From contig JAHCMI010000028.1 in NCBI GenBank assembly GCA_019192545.1, positions 1 to 64,000 of the forward strand: 64,000 bases of DNA, given 5' to 3'. Within the stretch, counting starts at the first letter, position 1, and the number at the start of each line of letters is the position of its first letter. The translations under genes and the position numbers were made by a program. The notes under the pieces were generated by a model. It saw only the letters and a list, made by a program, of their open reading frames with translations. It did not search any database and was not told where the DNA came from. Below, piece by piece: positions 1-7,378 of this stretch. The DNA comes from Rivularia sp. MS3. GTDB lineage: Bacteria; Cyanobacteriota; Cyanobacteriia; Cyanobacteriales; Nostocaceae.

Positions 1-262
1 ATGCACGATATATAGATGTAAATAATTCAATATGGTAGTAATAAAAATCATATAAGACTAAACCTCACCCTGTCCCTATGTCCTAACGGACACGCTACGC
101 TAACGGGACATCCCTCTCCTTATCAAGGAGAGGAAAAATTGAATTTAATTAACTAAAAAACTGTTATAAATTCTTCGTTTTTTAGAGTTTTTACAAGCTT
201 ACTTATAATGCACGATATATAGATGTAAATAATTCAATATGGTAGTAATAAAAATCATATAA
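1..262. repeat. 55-bp direct repeat pair flanking a palindromic repeat
   Basis: Bases 1-55 recur almost exactly at 208-262, 207 bp apart. Between them (about 61-137) is a dispersed repeat with a CTCTCCTT/AAGGAGAG stem and a nested GCTACGC-type palindrome. The second copy is followed directly by another such stem element. This looks like a segment duplication made of extragenic repeats. No coding function is seen. Confidence 0.85.
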
Positions 263-281
263 ATTTAAAGCAGTTATCCTT

Positions 282-330
282 CCCCTCTCCTTAATAAGGA
301 GAGGGGTGCGCGTCAGCGCGGGGTGAGGTT
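282..330. repeat. Dispersed palindromic repeat (CCCCTCTCCTTA stem)
   Basis: A perfect 12-bp inverted repeat (282-293 and 295-306) is followed by a GC-rich tail ending in GGGGTGAGGTT. Relatives lie at about 61-137, 25583-25622, 46226-46265 and 57835-57895. It is an extragenic repeat family with hairpin potential. It could act as a transcription terminator, but there is no gene on its left inside the window to test that. Confidence 0.75.
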
Positions 331-510
331 TTACCGTATCTGATTCAGCAGCTAATTATGTATTGCACAAAAACGCCGAACTTTATCAAAAATTGGGATA
401 ATTAGAACGTAGGTTGGGTGAAACGTTCGCGGAGCGTCTCCGAAGGAGATAGTGAAACCCAACAATACCAAAATCTTTACTACATTCTAAATTTTCTATT
501 CCAGGTTTAT

Positions 511-580
511 GGTGCGTGACGGTATATTTAAATTCTTTCGTTACTCTTTATAAATTATCTTAACCGTCACAGCACCCTAC
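511..580. repeat. MITE-like element, family A, copy 1
   Basis: About 70 bp bounded by inverted ends GGTGCGTGACGGTA (left) and TAACCGTCACAGCACC (right), followed by CTAC, with an AT-rich centre. Four more copies occur in the window (704-820, 9031-9098, 9192-9260, 9493-9560), in both orientations. There is no coding capacity, so it is probably a non-autonomous element. Confidence 0.8.
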
Positions 581-703
581 AAATAAATTCTTAATTCTAG
601 ATTATTAATTCTAAATTCTCACAGAATGTAGGTTGGGTTAAACGTTCGCGGAGCCTCTCCAAAGGAGATAGTGAAACCCAACAATACCAAAATCTTCGCT
701 TAT

Positions 704-820
704 GGTGCGTGACGGTATATTCAAATTCTTTCGTTACTCTTGATAAATCATCTTAACCGTCACAGCAACGGCAATAATGCGGGAAGAATATCTACACCGC
801 ATTTTGCCTCCCCTACAAAT
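704..820. repeat. MITE-like element, family A, copy 2, with a 43-nt insertion
   Basis: This is the same element as at 511-580 up to CACAGCA (761-767). It is then interrupted by 43 nt (768-810) before resuming exactly with CCCTACAAAT (811-820). The inserted piece has imperfect inverted ends, GCAATAATGCGG and CCGCATTTTGC. Confidence 0.8.
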
Positions 821-865
821 CAATTCTAAATTCTCACAAATGTAGGTTGGGTTACACGCATTCAA

Positions 866-899
866 TTCCCCCCTTTTTAAGGGGGGTTAGGGGGGATCT
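866..899. repeat. CCCCCC/GGGGGG dispersed repeat
   Basis: A run of C, then TTTTTAA, then GGGGGGTTAGGGGGGATCT forms a hairpin-capable G/C repeat. A close relative lies at 58849-58884, downstream of the CAP-domain gene. It ends about 50 bp before the sugar kinase start codon. Confidence 0.7.
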
Positions 900-951
900 A
901 AACAAGAGGTGAGGTTTCGAGTATATTTAATAGCTTAATTATCAAAATCCC

Positions 952-1899
952 ATGTCTTACGTTTTAGGAATCGACGGTGGTGGAAGTAAAACTGTTTGCA
1001 TTTTAATGAACGATAAACGCGAAATTTTAGCACGTGGTGAATCTGGTTCTTCAAATTATCAAAGCATAGGAATCGAAGCAGCAAAATATTCTATAGAATC
1101 AGCTATTAATACAGCACTTATTCAACATCACAACATTAAAATCAACGCGATTTGTTTGGGTTTGGCTGGTGTTGGAAGGGCAAAAGATATTGAAGTAGTT
1201 AGAAGTATATTAAAAGATATTCCTGTCACTAAAAATATAAAACCGCAAAATATAATTATTTCTCACGATGCATTAATTTCTTTGGTTGGTGGAATTGGTA
1301 ATGATGTGGGGATTGTAGTTGCTGCGGGTACTGGTGCGATTGTTTTCGGAAGAAATCACCGTGGAGAAACTAAAAAAGTCGGCGGTTGGGGATATATTTT
1401 AGGTGATGAAGGTGGAGCTTATAATATTGCGATCGCGGGAATGAATGCTGCTTTAAAATCTTATGATGGCAGGGAAGTATATACAAGTTTGGTGGAAGAT
1501 TTTCAAAGTCATTTTGGTTTAAGCAATATAGAAGAATTAATCGAAGTAGTTTATCGCAGCGGATTGGGTGTAAAGGAAATTGCTGGTTTAGCTCCGATTG
1601 TTGATAATGCTGCTTTTTTAGGTGATAAAGTTGCGAATCAAATTATTGATGATGCTGTTGATGAGTTGGTGAAAGCGACGGTTACTGTTATTGATGCAAT
1701 TTTTGTTGAGGGGGAATTTTTAGAGGTTGTAACTACGGGGAGTGTTTGGAAAGGTAAATCTCAGATATGGGAGAGGTTTGTAAGTTGTATTGAGCGGGAT
1801 TTTGTTAATGTGAAAGTTATTTTTCCGAGGTTTGAAGCTGTTTATGGTGCTGGTTTGTTGGGGTTGAGGTGTTTGGGAGAGGGGAATACTAAAGATTAA
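952..1899 (+). CDS. BadF/BadG/BcrA/BcrD-type ATPase, probable N-acetylglucosamine kinase
   Basis: This 315-aa protein has the actin-like sugar-kinase (ASKHA) fold. It begins with the phosphate-1 loop GIDGGGSKT at residues 6-14. The second phosphate region is AAGTGAIVFG near 123-132, and GGWGYILGDEGGAY follows near 142-155; this is the usual layout of N-acetylglucosamine kinases of the BadF/BadG family. The expected reaction is ATP-dependent phosphorylation of an amino sugar, possibly from peptidoglycan recycling; the substrate is inferred. The length fits the family, and ATG 952 places the phosphate loop correctly. It stands alone, with no sugar-metabolism partner next to it. Its last 23 bases before the minisatellite are copied inside the downstream array (see findings). 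Confidence 0.85.
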   Translation: MSYVLGIDGGGSKTVCILMNDKREILARGESGSSNYQSIGIEAAKYSIESAINTALIQHHNIKINAICLGLAGVGRAKDIEVVRSILKDIPVTKNIKPQNIIISHDALISLVGGIGNDVGIVVAAGTGAIVFGRNHRGETKKVGGWGYILGDEGGAYNIAIAGMNAALKSYDGREVYTSLVEDFQSHFGLSNIEELIEVVYRSGLGVKEIAGLAPIVDNAAFLGDKVANQIIDDAVDELVKATVTVIDAIFVEGEFLEVVTTGSVWKGKSQIWERFVSCIERDFVNVKVIFPRFEAVYGAGLLGLRCLGEGNTKD

Positions 1900-2396
1900 T
1901 AAACCGCAGAGGCGCTGAGGGCGCTGAGGTAAGAGGTGGTAGAGAGTTGATTTGTTGGGGTTGAGGTGTTTGGAAGGGTGAGTTTCGGGTTTGTGCGGGG
2001 AATGGTAGGAAGAGAATAAACCGCTGAGGGCGCTGAGGGCGCTGAGGCAAGAGGTGGTACAGGGTTGATTTGTTGGTGAAGGAAGGGTTTGGAAGGGTGA
2101 GTTTTGGGTTTTTGCGGGGAATGGTAGGAAGATAATAAACCGCTGAGGGCGCTGAGGGCGCTGAGGTAAGAGGTGGTAGAGAGTTGATTTGTTGGTGAAG
2201 GAAGGGTTTGGAAGGGTGAGTTTTGGGTTTTTGCGGGGAATGGTAGGAAGATAATAAACCGCTGAGGGCGCTGAGGGCGCTGAGGTAAGAGGTGGTAGAG
2301 AGTTGATTTGTTGGTGAAGGAAGGGTTTGGAAGGGTGATTTTTGGGTTTTGGGGGGGAATACTGGGGAAAGATAAAAAACCGCTGAGGAAAAAGTA
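1900..2396. repeat. Minisatellite of four ~119-bp units plus a partial fifth
   Basis: Units start at the head AAACCGC(T/A)GAGG near 1901, 2018, 2137 and 2256, with a truncated fifth head at 2377. The period is 117-121 bp. Each head contains tandem GCGCTGAGG steps followed by a body reading roughly GATTTGTTGG...GAAGGGTGAG...GGGGAATGGTAGG. The later units are almost identical, which suggests recent amplification. The array runs up to the start codon of the GxxExxY gene. It is not a CRISPR: unit bodies are not unique spacers. Confidence 0.92.
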
Positions 2397-2783
2397 ATGA
2401 GAGAGTTTGATGGGTTGGAGCAGTTGACTTACGGTGTAATTGGAGCTGCTATTGAGGTACATAGAGTTTTGGGAGCAGGTTTTTTGGAGTCAGTTTATCA
2501 GGAAGCGCTGGCTGTAGAGTTTTCGCAACGCAAAATACCTTATTGCACTGAATTTCCTATCGCTGTCAGTTATAAAGGGCATGTTGTTGGTGAAGGAAGA
2601 TTAGACTTTTTGGTTAATGATGTTTTAGTTGTGGAATTGAAAGCTGTAGAAAAAATAGCTCCAAAACATGAAGCTCAAGTTATTTCTTATTTAAAAACTA
2701 GCAAAACACCTTTAGGATTACTCATCAACTTCAACGTACCCATCCTAAAACAAGGAATAAAACGCATTATCCTCTCCTCCTAA
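2397..2783 (+). CDS. GxxExxY family protein (PD-(D/E)XK nuclease fold)
   Basis: This 128-aa protein carries the family signature GAGFLESVY near residues 26-34 and a nuclease-like core: LDFLVND near 69-75, then VVELKAV near 78-84, giving a D...ExK arrangement. Such proteins are common in multi-copy, repeat-rich contexts in bacteria and their biological role is not established. ATG 2397 sits directly after the last unit of the left minisatellite, so there is almost no independent promoter space. The stop codon lies inside the first phase of the right-hand minisatellite. Flanking arrays with inverted head motifs suggest that gene and repeats form one unit; this is inference. The family call is strong, while a nuclease activity is not shown. 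Confidence 0.88.
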   Translation: MREFDGLEQLTYGVIGAAIEVHRVLGAGFLESVYQEALAVEFSQRKIPYCTEFPIAVSYKGHVVGEGRLDFLVNDVLVVELKAVEKIAPKHEAQVISYLKTSKTPLGLLINFNVPILKQGIKRIILSS

Positions 2784-3056
2784 ATCTTCCTCAGCGCCCT
2801 TTGCGCCCTCTGCGGTTTATTAAAATTCCACAAACTAGACATAAAACCCACAACTCTCTCCTCCTAAATCTTCCTCAGCGCCCTTTGCGCCCTCTGCGGT
2901 TTATTAAAATTCCACAAACTAGACATAAAACCCACAACTCTCTCCTCCTAACTCTTCCTCAGTGCCCTTTGCGCCCTCTGCGGTTTTTTAAAATTCCACA
3001 AACTAGACATAAAAACCCACAACTCTCTCCTCCTAACTCTTACCTCTACAGTTTTT
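2768..3056. repeat. Minisatellite of three 84-bp units plus a decayed fourth
   Basis: Heads CCTCAG(C/T)GCCCTTTGCG..CTGCGGTTT start at 2789, 2873 and 2957, exactly 84 bp apart. A degenerate fourth head (TTACCTCTACAGTTTTT) ends near 3056. Each unit also holds CTCTCCTCCTAA, the sequence that forms the last codons and stop of the GxxExxY gene at 2770-2783. The head is the reverse complement of the left-array head (AAACCGCAGAGG...GCGCTGAGG), so the gene sits between inverted arrays. Confidence 0.92.
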
Positions 3057-3067
3057 AATTTGACTCA

Positions 3068-4123
3068 ATGCTCAAAAAATTAATCACTGGCTGCTTACTG
3101 GGCACAGCAATAGGTGACGCTTTCGGATTACCTTACGAAGGTTTATCAAAACAACGTCAAAATAAACTTTATCCCAATATCAAAAACCATAATTTCATCT
3201 TCAAAAAAGGTATGATTTCCGACGATACGGAACATTCCTGTATGGTTGCTCAATCTCTTATCGTTTCTGCTGGAAATACGTCGATATTTACAAAGCAATT
3301 AGCTTATCGTTTGCGATGGTGGCTACTAGGCTTACCAGCAGGAATCGGTTACGCTACCTTAAAATCAATTATTAAATTATGGCTTGGTGTTTCTCCTCAT
3401 AAATCTGGCGTTTTTTCTGCTGGAAACGGTGCAGCTATGAGAAGCTCAATTATTGGTGTTTGTTACAATAATGATATTCAAAAGTTACAAGAATTAGTAA
3501 GAGCATCAACTCGTTTAACTCATACTGATATCAAAGCAGAGCATGGAGCTTTGGCTGTTGCTTTAGCAGCTTCCACCGCAAGCCAGCAATTATTTATTTC
3601 TCCTCAAATCTATTACGAAAAACTTGAAAATTTAATCGGTTTAGAACAAGTTGAATTTCTCTCGCTTATCAAACAGGCTTGCAATAGCGCACAATTACAA
3701 GAAACCACTCAAATCTTTGCTGCAAAAATAGGTTTAAGTAAAGGAATTACCGGATATATTTATCATACAGTTCCCGTAGTTATTCAAACTTGGTTGAGAT
3801 ATCAGCAAGATTATCAAACAGCAATTTTAGAAATAGTTGCTTGTGGAGGAGACACGGATACAACCGCAGCGATTTTAGGCGGTATCATTGGTGCTGCTGT
3901 GGGTAAAGAAGGTATCCCGCAAGTTTGGCTAAATAATTTATGGGAATATCCCAGGAATATCAAGTGGATGGAATCGTTGGGAACTCGATTAGCACAAGTT
4001 TGTCAGCAAAATACAAACCAATCTTCCCTATCACTTCCTATTCACGGAGTATTTTTACGGAATATTTTATTTTTGCTGATAGTTATTTTTCATGGATTTA
4101 GGCGGCTGTTTCCACCTTATTGA
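3068..4123 (+). CDS. ADP-ribosylglycohydrolase family protein
   Basis: This 351-aa protein shows the DraG/ARH-type fold motifs: GTAIGDAFG at residues 12-20, the metal-site segment SDDTEHS at 51-57, and the second metal-site segment GGDTDTT at 260-266. These Asp/Thr residues bind the two Mg ions in the family. It probably hydrolyses an ADP-ribose N- or O-glycosidic bond; the target (protein, nucleic acid or small molecule) cannot be read from the sequence. The C-terminal 30 residues are hydrophobic (ILFLLIVIFHGF), which is atypical and may be a membrane anchor. ATG 3068 follows the right minisatellite closely. No partner toxin or ADP-ribosyltransferase is adjacent. Confidence 0.88.
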   Translation: MLKKLITGCLLGTAIGDAFGLPYEGLSKQRQNKLYPNIKNHNFIFKKGMISDDTEHSCMVAQSLIVSAGNTSIFTKQLAYRLRWWLLGLPAGIGYATLKSIIKLWLGVSPHKSGVFSAGNGAAMRSSIIGVCYNNDIQKLQELVRASTRLTHTDIKAEHGALAVALAASTASQQLFISPQIYYEKLENLIGLEQVEFLSLIKQACNSAQLQETTQIFAAKIGLSKGITGYIYHTVPVVIQTWLRYQQDYQTAILEIVACGGDTDTTAAILGGIIGAAVGKEGIPQVWLNNLWEYPRNIKWMESLGTRLAQVCQQNTNQSSLSLPIHGVFLRNILFLLIVIFHGFRRLFPPY

Positions 4124-4263
4124 AGCATATTGGCTTAAAATATTATTCCCGTATTACTAGTATCAAATTCACATGAGATTCTTAAGTATAATTTTGACAG
4201 GTAATTGTTTATGAGTTTATAACTCAAGAAAAATACTTATGGCTCGAAACAGGCTAATTGTCA

Positions 4264-4776
4264 ATGAAAGTTGTAAAAAGAACGGTTAGTCTACTTGTAT
4301 TAAGCGATTTAAAGGATGTCAGAAATAGAAGAAAGTTCTCTTTGCGTTTATTAATCATTAATTTATTATTTATGGCAGGATTTTTTTGGTTCCTGTCCGA
4401 TTCTAGCAATATCAAATTTAAAATATTTTTAGTCGCGTTTACTTTGCTTTTAATAATTCCTGGTATGTTGTTGATTCGCTTCGATACCAGTGAATATAAT
4501 TATTTTACGATTAATCTCAGCAGCAACAAAATAATTCACGAGCGCCGAGAATTATTTAAAAATAAAATCTATAGAGATAAACGCTTATTAAATAATGTCA
4601 TCTTTATTGGTATTAAAAGAGTTAACTTTAATAGCGATGATGCAAAAAACTATCGAGTTAGATTGTATTTCAAATCTAAAAAGTATATTGATATAGGTTA
4701 TTTTGCAACATTAGATAAATCTTTTATAATAGCCAAAACTATATCCAAATTCCTCAAAATACCTTTGAAATATTGA
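4264..4776 (+). CDS. Conserved-looking hypothetical protein with two membrane segments
   Basis: No family is recognised. The protein is 170 aa if ATG 4264 is used; an upstream in-frame TTG at 4258 adds two residues and is less likely. Two hydrophobic helices near residues 31-45 and 54-73 form a hairpin with a very short loop. A soluble C-terminal part of about 95 residues is rich in Lys, Asn and Ile. The layout (two-helix N-terminus plus C-terminal domain) resembles many small uncharacterised cyanobacterial membrane proteins. It converges on the ribulokinase gene, and a strong hairpin separates the two. Confidence 0.6.
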   Translation: MKVVKRTVSLLVLSDLKDVRNRRKFSLRLLIINLLFMAGFFWFLSDSSNIKFKIFLVAFTLLLIIPGMLLIRFDTSEYNYFTINLSSNKIIHERRELFKNKIYRDKRLLNNVIFIGIKRVNFNSDDAKNYRVRLYFKSKKYIDIGYFATLDKSFIIAKTISKFLKIPLKY

Positions 4777-4830
4777 TACATAAAATTAATAAAAACGCCC
4801 GCAGGCTATAAGCCTGGGGCTACACAAACG

Positions 4831-4878
4831 AAGCCTGCCTTCGCAGGCTAATATTGTCTAGCCTGCGAAGGCAGGCTT
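4831..4878. terminator. Bidirectional terminator-like hairpin from a dispersed repeat
   Basis: A perfect 20-bp inverted repeat (4831-4850 and 4859-4878, GCCTGCCTTCGCAGGC core) has an 8-nt loop. It lies between convergent genes (stops at 4776 and 4918). A smaller ATACCC/GGGTAT palindrome follows at 4891-4907. The same repeat family (GGGGCTAC...GCCTGC..GCAGGCT) recurs near 9566, 36996 and 44990. Confidence 0.7.
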
Positions 4879-4917
4879 TGTAAATGTAGCGATACCCTTA
4901 TAGGGTATTGCACTTTT

Positions 4918-6168
4918 TTAATTTGTTAACCCCCGCATAGCCAATAAAGCACTACCATAAGCAGCCTCTGTATTTTGAGAAGATACTACCGAAACTCCTA
5001 AATATTGCTTTCTAATTTCACTCCAAACTTTATTTTTCGCACCACCGCCAGCGGTATAAACCGCCTTTAATTTATCCGCGCCAAAATCTTGCAGTAACTT
5101 GTATCCTCGCGCTTCAATTCGAGCCATACTTTCTAATAAACCATGTAGAAATTCCAGATTATTATCGGGACGAGGTTCTAACTTAGGTGGTAAATTTGGG
5201 TCATTAATTGGAAAACGCTCTCCAGGTTCCAATAATGGATAATAATTTAATTCGCTGGATTTATTTACATCTATTTTACGGCAAAGACTTTCTAATTCTT
5301 CGTTACTAAAAAAATGCTTTAAAATTGCACCTCCCGTATTAGAAGCACCCCCAGTCAACCACAAATCACCAAAACGATGGCTATAAATTCCATATTGAGA
5401 ATTATCTACACGAGTACTACTTAACAGCTTTAAAACTAATGTCGAACCCAAAGAAGTCACTGCTTCACCCACAGACTTTGCTCCGCTAGCGATAAATGCA
5501 GCAATACTATCCGTCGTACCCGCACAAATCACACAATCCCGAGAAAAATTATATTTATCGGCAATATCAGCTCGCAACTCTCCTACGGAACTTCCAGGAA
5601 CTACTACTTTAGGTAGTTGAATTGATATCTGCAATCTGTTAACCCATTCAGGATACTGCAATGCTTCCACATCGTAACCAAGTTTCAAAGCATTGTGATA
5701 ATCGCTGATACCCAACTCGCCATGTAAAAGAAAACCCAACCAATCAGCTTGATGCAAAAAGTATTTAGCTTTCGTAACAGAAGGTAACTGCATCATCCAC
5801 AACAGTTTTACCAAGCTGGAAGTAGCACTTAACACAGTGTGATTCGGCGGAGCAATATCCCTCAATTTTTCTCGCATCCCTGCTCCTCTAGCATCGTTGT
5901 AAAGCAAAGGAGCATCAACAGGATTCCCCATAGCATCGCAGAGCAAAACAGTTGATGAAGTACCGTTGATAGCAATGCGGTTAATTTCTGCTCGTGATTC
6001 CCCGCTCAGTTGCTCTAAAAGGCTAAATAAAGCAGTTCGCCAGCAATTGATTAAATCCCTTTCCAACGACATCTCAAACGGACACCGCACCTCTTCTACA
6101 ATATTCCCAGCAGAGGCGATCGCCACAGCCCTAGCCCCAGATGTACCGAAATCTATTCCTAAATACAT
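4918..6168 (-). CDS. FGGY-family carbohydrate kinase, probable D-ribulose kinase
   Basis: This 416-aa protein starts with the ATP-binding loop GIDFGTSGAR (residues 4-13). Near the C-terminus it has the FGGY-type second phosphate motif TAGGGAKNKVW. The internal segments INGTSSTVLLCD, ADWLGFLLHGE, CAGTTDSIAAF and GGASNTGG match, from memory, the cyanobacterial and plant D-ribulose kinase subgroup (the Synechococcus enzyme once called a xylulose kinase). The expected reaction is D-ribulose + ATP to D-ribulose 5-phosphate, returning sugar to the Calvin and pentose phosphate pathways. The shorter length (about 410-430 aa, against about 500 for classical xylulokinases) fits this subgroup. The gene is alone on its strand and converges on a hypothetical gene. 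Confidence 0.85.
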   Translation of the reverse strand: MYLGIDFGTSGARAVAIASAGNIVEEVRCPFEMSLERDLINCWRTALFSLLEQLSGESRAEINRIAINGTSSTVLLCDAMGNPVDAPLLYNDARGAGMREKLRDIAPPNHTVLSATSSLVKLLWMMQLPSVTKAKYFLHQADWLGFLLHGELGISDYHNALKLGYDVEALQYPEWVNRLQISIQLPKVVVPGSSVGELRADIADKYNFSRDCVICAGTTDSIAAFIASGAKSVGEAVTSLGSTLVLKLLSSTRVDNSQYGIYSHRFGDLWLTGGASNTGGAILKHFFSNEELESLCRKIDVNKSSELNYYPLLEPGERFPINDPNLPPKLEPRPDNNLEFLHGLLESMARIEARGYKLLQDFGADKLKAVYTAGGGAKNKVWSEIRKQYLGVSVVSSQNTEAAYGSALLAMRGLTN

Positions 6169-6403
6169 TTTTAAAGGTTAAAGGTTATAGGTTAAAGATT
6201 TTAAGTTAGGAGTTAGGAGTTAAGAGTTAATAATTTTCTAGTTTCTCTTCCCCCTATTCCCCCTCTCTGGTTATCCTCCCATGCCCAATCCCCTATCCCC
6301 AATTGTTGCATGTTGTTACAACCTATTTCCTAATTTGGGTAAAACATTGAAAAGTAGAATACGAAGTATTCTGTCGTTTAGCGAGATTGAGGAGAATTCC
6401 AAT

Positions 6404-6499
6404 ATGCCTATTTCAGACACTCAAGTTTACATTGCTCTAGTTGTAGCTTTAATTCCAGGTGTTTTAGCTTGGCGTTTAGCAACCGAACTGTATAAGTAA
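6404..6499 (+). CDS. psaM: Photosystem I reaction centre subunit XII (PsaM)
   Basis: The 31-residue product begins [19 protein letters not shown] and ends LATELYK. This matches the PsaM pattern: a short N-terminal (S/T)DTQVY, one membrane helix, and a C-terminal TELYK. A purine-rich GAGGAGA ribosome binding site lies 8-10 bases before ATG 6404. A longer reading in the same frame from 6281 adds an unrelated leader and is rejected in favour of this start. PsaM is a single-helix thylakoid subunit at the photosystem I trimer interface. The gene appears monocistronic, with free sequence on both sides. Confidence 0.93.
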   Translation: MPISDTQVYIALVVALIPGVLAWRLATELYK

Positions 6500-6765
6500 A
6501 TCATGAAATAAATAGTTTTTATTTCTGCACAAACTTGTAGAGTTTATTATCCTGACAATACTAAGTATCTCTTCCGGAAACTTGTAGCTCTTTGCTGTAA
6601 ATTACTTAAGAGGAAGCACTTAGAATTGTCGGGGTTGTTTTTTTACTATTTCCCTACGTGTAGCAGTTTGATAAAAATGAAGTAAGATGGCAGCAAACGA
6701 AAACTGTAAATAGCCGATTCTAAAATCTTTGTAAAGAATCCGTTTTTGAGGAGATTGAGCCAACT

Positions 6766-7173
6766 ATGAACGCAATTCAAGTCACAAGAGAAGAACTACA
6801 ACCCATACAGCAGCGCAGAACTGTTCCTCGCCCTAAGCGTCATCTACGCCAGCGCTCTTATCAAGTGATGGCACTGGAGACTACAGTAAAAATAGGAGTC
6901 AACTTAGCGATTTCCGCAGCTGCTGTATCTGCCTTAAGCCAACTTCTACCCCATCACTGGTCGGGACAAGAAAAGTTACGTCAAGTGCGTACTGAAGTTA
7001 AAACCGCTCAAGAGCGCGTCAATAATTTAAGAACAGAATTTAGTAATACTTTTGACTCTCGTCAAGCTAATAGTATTGTGCAGCAGCACGGAAATCGGAT
7101 ACCTCTCAACCAAAAACAAATTGTATTGACTAACAATACAACACCGGCTGAAATCAAAGAATCTACACCTTAG
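6766..7173 (+). CDS. Conserved cyanobacterial membrane-anchored coiled-coil protein
   Basis: This 135-aa protein has three parts. The N-terminus is basic (PRPKRHLRQR, residues 21-30). A hydrophobic segment spans about residues 44-63, and a predicted coiled coil (EKLRQVRTEVKTAQERVNNLR) about 69-90. The tail is polar. The short basic cytoplasmic end, single membrane pass and periplasmic coiled coil resemble FtsL/FtsB/DivIC-type division proteins in layout only; no specific signature is visible, so that is just a hypothesis. A GAGGAGA ribosome binding site precedes ATG 6766. A possible promoter lies in the 6500-6765 spacer, around TTGATAAAAATGAAGTAAGAT. Confidence 0.6.
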   Translation: MNAIQVTREELQPIQQRRTVPRPKRHLRQRSYQVMALETTVKIGVNLAISAAAVSALSQLLPHHWSGQEKLRQVRTEVKTAQERVNNLRTEFSNTFDSRQANSIVQQHGNRIPLNQKQIVLTNNTTPAEIKESTP

Positions 7174-7378
7174 TATTTAGAGGAAATATTATTTTTGCGT
7201 AGAATAAATGCGATTCCTCTTTGTTTGTATATAAATATTACTTCTAAAGATACTAAGCTAACAGCTAATAGCTAATAACTAATCCTTAAGGATTGCGACT
7301 ATTATCGTCAAGTTATCATCTATTAGCTATTAGCAAAGCTAAAATGAATTGTAAAATTTTATTAAATTTAATTGTGTC

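Larger units (their letters stand above)
405..838. repeat. Tandem segment duplication containing two MITE copies
   Basis: The block from 405 (GTAGGTTGGGT, then GTTCGCGGAG, GGAGATAGTGAAACCCAAC and a MITE) to about 620 is repeated from 624 to about 838 with scattered differences. A third partial start (GTAGGTTGGGTTACACG) follows near 841. There is no plausible ORF. Together with 1-330 it accounts for most of the 950 gene-free bases at the left end. Confidence 0.8.

Noticed and set aside
360-405. End of a TPR gene (NAELYQKLG then stop)
   Set aside because: Only nine residues look TPR-like and the upstream sequence is repeat DNA. Chance similarity cannot be excluded.
1900-2396. CRISPR array
   Set aside because: The period is about 119 bp and the stretches between the short heads are near-identical between units, not unique spacers. 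No cas genes are in the window.
1896-2462. 188-codon minus-strand ORF and the 85-codon plus-strand ORF at 2801-3058
   Set aside because: Both are translations of the minisatellites (Pro/Leu/Ser-rich periodic sequences). They have no start context and no family likeness.
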